Shown: positions 7,758-14,435 of the stretch, piece by piece | Numbering within the stretch: position 1 is the first letter of the stretch | Layout of the letters: every line of letters begins with the position of its first letter | DNA from: Syntrophorhabdaceae bacterium PtaU1.Bin034 | GTDB taxonomy: Bacteria; Desulfobacterota_G; Syntrophorhabdia; Syntrophorhabdales; WCHB1-27 | Assembly: GCA_002067405.1 (NCBI GenBank) | Contig: MVRP01000070.1 | Span: 1-18,495, forward strand | Length of the DNA stretch: 18,495 bases | Direction of reading: 5' to 3' | Notes under the pieces: generated by a model | What the model was told of the DNA's origin: nothing | What the model saw: only the letters and a program-made list of their open reading frames with translations | Database searches by the model: none | Made by a program: the position numbers and the translations under genes

Positions 7758-9338
7758 ATGAAATGTGGTCCACATATAGAGGTAGAGATACCGGAACAAT
7801 TGAATCTTGCCACGTATTATCTCGATGAGAATATCAGCAAGGGAAGGGGCGACAAGATCGCGGTCTATTGCCAGGACGAGAAGTATACGTTCAACGAGAT
7901 GGTCGCTCTTACAAACAGGTTCGGCAATGTGCTCAAGGAATTCGGAGTAGGCTTCGAAGATCGTGTTATGATGATCCTGCAGGATTCCCCGGAATGGCTG
8001 GCGGGCTGGTTTGCCACGATGAAGATCGGAGGCATTGCAACACATGCTTACACATACTTACTCCCGTCCGACTACGAATACTTCTTCAATTACGTCAGGC
8101 CCAAGGTGGTAATCGCGGATGCCACCACGCTGGATCGAGTCAGGGAAGGAGCCCGTAACTCCATGTTCCCGCGTACGATCCTTGTTGCGAGAACCCCGGT
8201 CCCGGAGCTGCAGAAAGGTGAGCACGATCTGGCCAAATTACTCGAAAAAACCTCCGCACTTCTGGAGGCGGCGCCCACATCCAAGAATGACTTTGCCTTC
8301 TGGAACTTTTCAGGGGGAACGACAGGGAAGTCGAAGGCGGTCCCCCATATGCATCACGACGGGCTCCTTGGCTTCGAATCTTATCAGCAGACTGTTCAGT
8401 ACACGCCGGACGATATTGTTTTCCGTGTGCCGAAACTCTTTTTCCATTACTCCCGTGATCTGGGCATGAACTGGGCGCTCCGGGCCGGGGCTGCAGTAGC
8501 CCTTTATCCGGACAGGAGCACCGTGGATTCCGTCTACGATTGCATCGCGAAGTATCGGCCCACCGTTTTGCTCAACGTACCGACAATGATGCGCTCGATG
8601 CTTCAGAGCCCCCGGTCACAGGAAATCGACTTCAGTGGTATCAGGCTCTCCATCTCGTCCGGCGAGCTGCTTTCCGGGCCTCTTTATGAGGAGTTCACGA
8701 AGAAATTCAAGGTCGAGGTGCTGAATTGCATCGGCTCGGCAGAAACCTGCATCGGCTACTTTCTCGATGCTCCCGGTGAGGTAGCGCCCGGCAGCGCCGG
8801 CAAAGTGCAACCCCTGTGTGAGGTGAAGCTCCTCGACCGTGAAGGCAAGGAGGTGCCCCAGGGAGAGACCGGAATACTCTACGTCAGATCGGACGCGGTC
8901 GGAACCTATTACCATTTGGAGCACGAGAAATCGAAGAAAACCTTCGTGGGTGACGATTGGGTCAATAGTAACGACCTCTTTCGTGAAGATGAAAACGGGT
9001 ACTGGTGGTATTCCGGGCGAGCGGATGATCTGGTCAAGGTCAGCGGCGTGTACGTGTCGCCCCTGGAGATAGAGAAGTGCCTCGAGGGCAACGAGATGGT
9101 GAAGGAGTGTGTGGTCGTGCCGGTTAAAGACAAAGACGGTCTGGACAGGACAAAGGCGTTTATCGTACTTCGGCCGGGCGTTGATGAGTCGGAAGGCACG
9201 GCTGATGTTCTCAAGGAGTTCTGCAAGCAGAAGATGGCATCTTTCAAGGCGCCGCGGCTCATCCAGTTCGTTCCGGAGTTGCCGAAGACGGGGCAGGGGA
9301 AAATCGACAAGAGGCAACTGCTCCAACAGTATTCCTAG
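7758..9338 (+). CDS. Aryl-CoA ligase, benzoate-CoA ligase family
   Basis: ATP-dependent acid:CoA ligase (AMP-forming) of 526 aa, cytoplasmic. It shows the adenylation-family landmarks: ATP loop FSGGTTGKSKAVPH (about 184-197), the LFF-Y-containing acid-pocket region seen in benzoate-CoA ligases (about 230), GSAETC (near 330), NSNDLF-then-GYWWYSGRADDLVKVSGVYVSP (about 413-442), and the C-terminal PKTGQGKIDKR with the likely catalytic lysine K515. The loop and the usual TGD motif are unorthodox (SGGTTG-x-S-K and SND). The family activates benzoate, hydroxybenzoates and related acids as the first step of anaerobic degradation. The exact acid cannot be read off, and LFFHYSRDLGMNW differs from the LFFAYGLGN pattern of true benzoate ligases. 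GAGGTG precedes the ATG. Confidence 0.88.
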   Translation: MKCGPHIEVEIPEQLNLATYYLDENISKGRGDKIAVYCQDEKYTFNEMVALTNRFGNVLKEFGVGFEDRVMMILQDSPEWLAGWFATMKIGGIATHAYTYLLPSDYEYFFNYVRPKVVIADATTLDRVREGARNSMFPRTILVARTPVPELQKGEHDLAKLLEKTSALLEAAPTSKNDFAFWNFSGGTTGKSKAVPHMHHDGLLGFESYQQTVQYTPDDIVFRVPKLFFHYSRDLGMNWALRAGAAVALYPDRSTVDSVYDCIAKYRPTVLLNVPTMMRSMLQSPRSQEIDFSGIRLSISSGELLSGPLYEEFTKKFKVEVLNCIGSAETCIGYFLDAPGEVAPGSAGKVQPLCEVKLLDREGKEVPQGETGILYVRSDAVGTYYHLEHEKSKKTFVGDDWVNSNDLFREDENGYWWYSGRADDLVKVSGVYVSPLEIEKCLEGNEMVKECVVVPVKDKDGLDRTKAFIVLRPGVDESEGTADVLKEFCKQKMASFKAPRLIQFVPELPKTGQGKIDKRQLLQQYS

Positions 9339-9485
9339 TGTCAAATTGCAGAAGTGAATGCGTTTATGCGAGGCATCCCCGGAATTTTGAATCCGGGGAT
9401 GCGTGAAAGCGGGAAAACAAAAGCAGCTTCTTCAGTTCTCCCGCATATTCGCTTCCTTGCTTCCACTTTTGCAACTAATCACTAG
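9335..9485. repeat. 151-bp nested inverted repeat between the ligase and FAD-subunit genes
   Basis: The outer arms are CTAGTG-N5-TTGCAGAAGTGAA (9335-9358) and, on the opposite strand, CTAGTG-N5-TTGCAAAAGTGGAA (9485-9461), with identical spacer lengths. Further in, GCG-N3-ATGCG-N-GG recurs on both arms, offset by several bases. The centre is a perfect 11-bp hairpin, GCATCCCCGGA (9373-9383) against 9392-9402. The left end overlaps the ligase stop codon. No T-run follows, so it is not a simple terminator. It could be a small non-autonomous (MITE-like) element or an mRNA processing structure. Confidence 0.55.
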
Positions 9486-9500
9486 TAATGAGGAAACAAG

Positions 9501-10379
9501 ATGAAGCTACCACAGTTCGGCTATTTCACACCGACATCGATTGAGCAGGCATGCATCCTCATGGAGCGATACGGTGCAGAGGCGTCGGTTCTGGCCGGAG
9601 GCACGGATTTGCTGGTCAAGATGAAGCAGAGACGCCTGGTTCCAAGGTATGTGATAAACCTCAAAACAATCCCCGGCCTTGACTATATCCGCTACGACGA
9701 GAGCGACGGCCTGCGGCTCGGTGCACTTGCTACCATTCAATCGATCAAGAACTCAATTATTCTGAAACGGAACTTCAGGGTGCTCCACGAGGCGGCGGGG
9801 GTAGAGAGCTCGGTGCAGATACGGAATCGGGCGACAATCGCGGGGAATATCGCCAATGCATCGCCTGCAGCAGACGCCCCTCTCGCCCTGATCACCTTGA
9901 ATGCAAGTGTTGTTATCGCAAATGCGTCAGGCCAGCGTGAGATACTGGTCGAAGATTTTTTGGTCGGCCCGGGCAAAACGGCGTTGCAGCAAGGCGAAGT
10001 AATCCGTGAGATCCACGTGCCACCACTCACCGCAGGGTCGGGCGGAGCGTATATGAAGCACGCAGTCCGGCGGACAGACATCGCGATCGTGTCGGCATCG
10101 GCCGTGCTCACCCTCGAGGACGGTGTCTGTACCGAGGCGCGAATCGGTATCGGATCGGTTGCTCCTACATCGATCCGGGCGAGGGCAGCGGAGGCCGTGC
10201 TGAAGGGGCAGACGATCACCGATGACATCGTGGAAAAGGCAGCGGAGGCAGCGCTCAGCGAAGCCCGCCCTATCGACGATATCCGTGCTTATGCCCAGTA
10301 CCGGGCATTGGCCTTAAAGACTGCGGTCCAGGGGGTGATAGCGGAAGCCGTAAGGGATGCGAGATGGGGAGGCGTTTGA
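9501..10379 (+). CDS. FAD-binding subunit, xanthine dehydrogenase/CoxM family
   Basis: Flavin subunit of 292 aa, cytoplasmic, usual length for CoxM/CutM-type proteins. FAD contacts are visible as LAGGTDLLVKMK (about 31-42) and TIAGNIANASPAAD (112-125); the second motif is TxGGN in most relatives, so its first glycine is alanine here. The C-terminal FAD-binding domain carries the GIGSVAPTSIRA and EARPIDDIRA landmarks. There is no [4Fe-4S] insertion of the kind found in 4-hydroxybenzoyl-CoA reductase beta subunits. Its stop lies one base before the next start, so it is almost certainly the partner of the iron-sulfur-molybdenum protein, passing electrons between a soluble carrier and the plant-type cluster. 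The start follows GAGGAAACAAG. Confidence 0.9.
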   Translation: MKLPQFGYFTPTSIEQACILMERYGAEASVLAGGTDLLVKMKQRRLVPRYVINLKTIPGLDYIRYDESDGLRLGALATIQSIKNSIILKRNFRVLHEAAGVESSVQIRNRATIAGNIANASPAADAPLALITLNASVVIANASGQREILVEDFLVGPGKTALQQGEVIREIHVPPLTAGSGGAYMKHAVRRTDIAIVSASAVLTLEDGVCTEARIGIGSVAPTSIRARAAEAVLKGQTITDDIVEKAAEAALSEARPIDDIRAYAQYRALALKTAVQGVIAEAVRDARWGGV

Positions 10380-10380
10380 T

Positions 10381-12768
10381 ATGTCACAGCAAATCCAATT
10401 GACGGTAAACGGAAAGGCGTACACATTTGTTGTTGAGCCGTGGGATACCCTTATGGAGGTGCTCAGAGAGGAGCTTAAGCTGTCGAAGACCAAGGAAGGT
10501 TGCGCGGTCGGCGAGTGCGGCAGTTGTGCGGTCATCATGGACAAGAAAGCGGTCAACGCCTGTTTGGTCCTTGCAGTAGATGCGGACCGCGCGGACATCC
10601 TCACGGCTGAGGGGCTTGCAGAGGACGTGGAGTACCACCCCTTCAACGAGGCACTCCTGAGCCAGGGGGCAATGCGGGCTTCCATGGACAGACCGGGCAG
10701 TAAGCCCCAACAGGAATTCTTCACCTTTTGCCATATCTGCGCCGGTCGTTGTGCGGTAAAGGCAACGGTAGAAGACGGAAAGGTGGTCGATATTGCTCCG
10801 GACCGGGAGAGTGGTCTTCCCAACGAGCTTTGCCCGGTGAAGAAGGGGAGGCTTTCAATCCCCGAGGTGCTGGCCCACCCCGATCGCCTCAAGTATCCTC
10901 TAAAGAGGGTAGGCGAACGGGGTGAAGGGAAATGGGAACGGATCAGCTGGGACGAGGCGCTCGACACCATCGCCAGGAAGCTTATGGAGTTGAAGGCCAA
11001 ATACGGCCCTGAATCGGTGGCATGGTGTCTGGGGGAGCCCAAAGGGCTGGAGTTTGCCTTTGCTCAGCGGTTTGCGACTGCCTTCGGCACGCCCAATGTA
11101 ATCACCCCGGGGTGGTGCTGCGGCGTACCATCCGGGATGGCCTCGGCCCTCACGTATGGGTGGAATGTGGTGCCGGACGAGGAGCAGCCTTCCAAGATGG
11201 TGGTCCTCTGGGCTGTTAATAACAATCACACGGCGAGCGGGATGCGGCGCGAGGCCTTTGAAAAGGCGCTTGCCAACGGGGCCAAGCTGATCGTCGTCGA
11301 CCCGAGAAAGACCGATGTTGCCTCTATAGCAGATATCTGGGTCAAACCGAGGCCGAACAGCGACGGCGCCCTCGCCATGGGTGTGCTCAAGGTTATCGTG
11401 GAGAGCGAGCTCTACGACAAGGAGTTCGTCCGCCGGTGGTGCGACGGTTTCGATAAGCTCGTCGAGGAGTTGAAAACGTTTACACTCAAGGAAGTGGAGG
11501 AAGTTACCTGGGTGCCCGAGAAACTGATACGGGATTTTGCAGTCATGTACGCCACTACCAAACCGGCTACGATCCAGTGGGGTAACGCCCTCGATACCAC
11601 CTTCCTGGCTTTCCCTCAGGGGAAGGCGATCGCGATCCTCAGGGCTATCTGCGGAAACCTCAATGTACCGGGAGGAGAGATGTTCCTTACGCCGGCCCCC
11701 TATGTGAGACCCGGCAAGTTCTTTCTTCTCAGCCAGTTGAACAGGAATCCCAAGAAGGCGATCGGGAAGGAGTTCAAGCTCGCGGTCCGTTCCGCCTTCG
11801 TCCCTCCCCACTCCTTGATCCACTCGGTGCTGACGGGGGAGCCGTACAAGATTAGGGCGGCCCTTTTCCTTCTCACCAACCCTATCCTCAGCTGGGCAGA
11901 TTCAGTGAAGACGCACGAGGCCTTCATGAAAATCGATTTCCTGGTGGGGTCAGAAATCTTTATGACGCCTTCCACGGCCCTTTGTGACATCGTCCTTCCT
12001 GCTGCCTGGGGCATGGAGCGTGAGGAGCTTGGTTACTGGCCGGGATGGTACGAAGAAATCCGTTGCTATCCGAAGCTTATCGACCCTCCCGGTGAGGCAT
12101 GGTCCGACACGAAGTGGATCAACGAGCTTGCGAAGCGGGTCGGCCTGGGAGAGTACTTCTGGGAGGACGATGAGGAAGCTCTCGATGCAATACTGAAGCC
12201 GAGTGGTCTTACGTACGAGGACATGAAGCGCAAGCGGACCCTCCGGTCGAAGAGGGAGTACAAAAAAGGTGACTTCAGGACTCCGACCGGCAAGGTGGAG
12301 ATCTATTCCGCGAAAGCCGCCGATTTCGGTTACAGCCCGATGCCTTATTGGCGAGAAGTTTCAAACATTCCATCAACCACCGTGAAGTTTCCCCTTATTA
12401 TGACGAATGCAAAAGAAGATGCCTATATGCTGACGGGTTACAAGCAGGTGGCGTCACTGAGAAGCATCAAACCTGAGCCGATTGTCGAGATGCATCCTGA
12501 GACCGCCGAAGAGTTTGGCCTCAAGGAAGGAGTATGGGTTTACATCGAGACCCCCAAAGGAAAGGTTAAACAGAGGTTGGCTTTCGACCCTGATCTGGAC
12601 AGGAGAATCATAGTGGCGTCCTTTGGATGGTGGTTTCCGGAGCAGAAAGGGACGTTGGGTTGGGATACGTCGAATATTAATGTCCTTACGGACAGTGAGC
12701 CGCCCTATGATCCGGGGATCGGGACGTCAGACCTCAGGGGGGTTCCGTGCAGAGTATTTGCCGCATAG
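10381..12768 (+). CDS. Chimeric molybdoenzyme: XDH-type [2Fe-2S] domain fused to DMSO-reductase-family catalytic subunit
   Basis: Protein of 795 aa with no signal peptide, hence cytoplasmic. Residues 1-80 are a plant-type [2Fe-2S] domain of the xanthine dehydrogenase/CoxS kind (C41, C46, C49, C61, then ILTAEGLA). At 86-101 the text HPFNEALLSQGAMRAS follows the XDH pattern up to where QCGFCTPG should appear, but all cysteines of the second cluster are missing. Residues 113-167 bind a [4Fe-4S] cluster (C117, C120, C124, C151). About 168-660 are the molybdopterin oxidoreductase core, with WCCGVPSG at 245-252 offering C247 (or C246) as the molybdenum ligand. About 668-790 are the dinucleotide-binding domain, with PIVEMHPETAEEFGL. 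GGGGAGG precedes the ATG at 10381; an in-frame ATG at 10357 lacks such a site. The reaction is unknown; hydroxylation, dehydroxylation or dehydrogenation of an aromatic acid or CoA ester is possible. Confidence 0.9.
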   Translation: MSQQIQLTVNGKAYTFVVEPWDTLMEVLREELKLSKTKEGCAVGECGSCAVIMDKKAVNACLVLAVDADRADILTAEGLAEDVEYHPFNEALLSQGAMRASMDRPGSKPQQEFFTFCHICAGRCAVKATVEDGKVVDIAPDRESGLPNELCPVKKGRLSIPEVLAHPDRLKYPLKRVGERGEGKWERISWDEALDTIARKLMELKAKYGPESVAWCLGEPKGLEFAFAQRFATAFGTPNVITPGWCCGVPSGMASALTYGWNVVPDEEQPSKMVVLWAVNNNHTASGMRREAFEKALANGAKLIVVDPRKTDVASIADIWVKPRPNSDGALAMGVLKVIVESELYDKEFVRRWCDGFDKLVEELKTFTLKEVEEVTWVPEKLIRDFAVMYATTKPATIQWGNALDTTFLAFPQGKAIAILRAICGNLNVPGGEMFLTPAPYVRPGKFFLLSQLNRNPKKAIGKEFKLAVRSAFVPPHSLIHSVLTGEPYKIRAALFLLTNPILSWADSVKTHEAFMKIDFLVGSEIFMTPSTALCDIVLPAAWGMEREELGYWPGWYEEIRCYPKLIDPPGEAWSDTKWINELAKRVGLGEYFWEDDEEALDAILKPSGLTYEDMKRKRTLRSKREYKKGDFRTPTGKVEIYSAKAADFGYSPMPYWREVSNIPSTTVKFPLIMTNAKEDAYMLTGYKQVASLRSIKPEPIVEMHPETAEEFGLKEGVWVYIETPKGKVKQRLAFDPDLDRRIIVASFGWWFPEQKGTLGWDTSNINVLTDSEPPYDPGIGTSDLRGVPCRVFAA

Positions 12769-12780
12769 AGATGGATAAAC

Positions 12781-12830
12781 GGGGAGAAGGGGAGAGCGAC
12801 GAACCGGGTCGCTTTTCTCCCAACCTCCCC
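12781..12830 (+). other. Stem-loop between the molybdoenzyme and tctC
   Basis: GGGGAG (12781-12786) pairs with CTCCCC (12825-12830), and GCGAC (12796-12800) with GTCGC (12808-12812) around a GAACCGG loop, with a purine/pyrimidine stretch between them that pairs partly through G-U. It begins 12 bases after the molybdoenzyme stop. Without a T-run it is more likely a transcript-stabilising or attenuating structure than a full terminator. Confidence 0.45.
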
Positions 12831-12889
12831 TGGCACTTGTGCAGTGCTGTTATTCCGCCTGCTAAATAAAGCTTAAAGGAGAGGCAGTG

Positions 12890-13864
12890 ATGAAATCACA
12901 AAAGTTACAAGCGTTTTTTGTCTGTATTTCCCTTTTGTTCGCCGCGTCGTTGGTCTTTGCGGCTGACGACTATCCTAACAAACCCATCCAGCTCATCTGT
13001 CCCTACGCGGTCGGTGGCGTCACCGACCTGAGCTCACGTCTCATTGCAGAGAAGATGGGAGAATACCTGAAACAGCCTGTCATCGTGGTAAATAAACCCG
13101 GTGCCGGAGCTGCGCTGGGGACGGGTTTTGTGGCGGGTTCCAAACCGGATGGCTACACGATCGTTACCACCTGGACGGGCATCTCGGTTCTTGTTCCCCT
13201 GATCAATCCCAACCTTCCTTTCAAGATGTCCGATCTTGCACCGATCGGAAAGAGCGTCGTTTTGGATATGCTGATGCTTGTAAATAAGGATGTTCCGGCG
13301 AAGACGATTCCTGAATTCATTGCCTACGCAAAGAAGAATCCGAAGAAACTCTCTTACGCAACCGCGGGTGTCGGAACCCTCCCGCACCTGGTCATGGAAC
13401 AGTTCAACATGCTTGCGGGAACGGACTTGCAGCACATCCCTAACAACTCTGAGCTGCAGGCGGTAACCGCAGTTGTCGGTAAACACGTTCATGCCACCGT
13501 GGTCGGGCTCACGGTGAGCCAGTCCCACATAAAGACAGGCTCAATACGGGCAATCGCGACACTTACCGAAAAGCGGGCTCCGGACCTGCCCAATGTAGCT
13601 ACGGCCGCCGAACAGGGATATCCCGCGTTAACGGCATCCATTTACAACTTGCTTTTCGCTCCGGGGAAAACCCCTCCTCACATTGTGAAGAAGCTGGAGG
13701 CGGCGCTGGAGTATGCAATGAAAGACAAGGATACGCAACAGAAGCTCAATAAGATGGATTACAGAGTCGATTTTCTCAACGGAAAGGACGCGAAAGACTT
13801 TCTTAACAAGGAAACGCAGAAATGGTCAAGCGTGGTGAAGAAGGCAAATATCCAAATAAAGTAA
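12890..13864 (+). CDS. tctC: TTT-family periplasmic solute-binding protein (TctC/Bug family)
   Basis: Solute receptor of 324 aa. A Sec signal peptide (about 1-24, ending ASLVFA) is followed by ADDYPNKPIQLICPYAVGG, the standard Bug/TctC opening. The two binding-loop landmarks are present: the glycine-rich loop GGVTD with its aspartate, and VVNKPGAGAALGTGFVAGSKPDGYT. The LPNVATAAEQGYP and FAPGKTPPHIVKKLEAALE segments are also typical. Such proteins bind carboxylates (citrate, glutamate, nicotinate, phthalates) in the periplasm and deliver them to TctAB. AGGAG lies upstream of the ATG at 12890; a GTG one codon earlier is also possible. It is the first of a tctC-tctB-tctA set within the cluster, so its ligand is likely the acid activated by the ligase. 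Confidence 0.93.
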   Translation: MKSQKLQAFFVCISLLFAASLVFAADDYPNKPIQLICPYAVGGVTDLSSRLIAEKMGEYLKQPVIVVNKPGAGAALGTGFVAGSKPDGYTIVTTWTGISVLVPLINPNLPFKMSDLAPIGKSVVLDMLMLVNKDVPAKTIPEFIAYAKKNPKKLSYATAGVGTLPHLVMEQFNMLAGTDLQHIPNNSELQAVTAVVGKHVHATVVGLTVSQSHIKTGSIRAIATLTEKRAPDLPNVATAAEQGYPALTASIYNLLFAPGKTPPHIVKKLEAALEYAMKDKDTQQKLNKMDYRVDFLNGKDAKDFLNKETQKWSSVVKKANIQIK

Positions 13865-13975
13865 CGAGAAATAGGTGAAATGAAACACTATGCGGCCGGT
13901 GCGGGACAAACGGGGCGCAGGCATTCGGCACGTTCACCGCAAGGGGCCGGAGAACCGGTGAGGAAGGGGGGTATT

Positions 13976-14434
13976 GTGGCAAAGAAGGCGATGGGCATGG
14001 AAAAAGTATGCGGGTTGGTCGTGTTTTGTCTTGGCCTTGCAATTATCTGGCAGGGAAGAGGGCTTTCTTTTGGCACGCTGAGCGCTCCCGGTCCCGGCTT
14101 TTTTCCCTTCCTTCTTGCCGGTGTTCTGATCGTGCTGTCCGTACCTGTTTTCTTTACGGGCCAGGCGAAAGAGGGAGAGGACAGATTCTTTACTGCCACC
14201 GGTCTGCGTCGGGTGGGGAGTGTTTTCCTGGCGCTGATCGCATATTACGTGCTTCTCGAGCGCCTCGGATTTCTTCCTGTGAGCTTTCTCCTCATGGCAT
14301 TCCTCTTTGCTTTTATTGCGAAATATGTCTGGCATAAGGCACTTGTCTGCGCCTTCCTCTCCACCGGCCTGGCCTACCTGCTCTTTGAGATATTATTGAA
14401 AAGTAACCTGCCAAAAGGCGCATTGGGGTTCTGA
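13976..14434 (+). CDS. tctB: TTT-family small membrane subunit TctB
   Basis: Small inner-membrane protein of 152 aa with four likely helices: about 10-25 (VCGLVVFCLGLAIIW), 43-60, 78-98 and 105-140. It has the TctB hallmark PGPGFFPFLLAGVLI after helix 1. It forms the membrane part of the transporter with TctA. The frame is open from an ATG at 13880, but that start has a poor ribosome-binding site and adds 32 polar, basic residues unlike the family. The GTG at 13976 has AGGAAGGGGG just upstream and gives the usual length, so it is preferred. The stop is one base from the tctA start, indicating translational coupling. Confidence 0.85.
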   Translation: MAKKAMGMEKVCGLVVFCLGLAIIWQGRGLSFGTLSAPGPGFFPFLLAGVLIVLSVPVFFTGQAKEGEDRFFTATGLRRVGSVFLALIAYYVLLERLGFLPVSFLLMAFLFAFIAKYVWHKALVCAFLSTGLAYLLFEILLKSNLPKGALGF

Positions 14435-14435
14435 T

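Noticed and set aside
8616..9344. 242-codon - strand frame opposite the ligase
   Set aside because: Antisense shadow of conserved adenylation motifs. No ribosome-binding site or family resemblance was seen.
9501..10379. Assignment of the first FAD subunit as 4-hydroxybenzoyl-CoA reductase beta (HcrB)
   Set aside because: The cysteine-rich [4Fe-4S] insertion typical of HcrB is absent, and no matching HcrA-type large subunit is in the window.
10900..11823. 307-codon - strand frame opposite the molybdoenzyme
   Set aside because: It lies fully inside a gene with clear domain structure. The frame is open only because of codon bias on the coding strand, and no family resemblance is seen.
13880..13975. 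N-terminal extension of TctB from the ATG at 13880
   Set aside because: The 32 extra residues are polar and basic, unlike TctB proteins. The GTG at 13976 has a far better ribosome-binding site.
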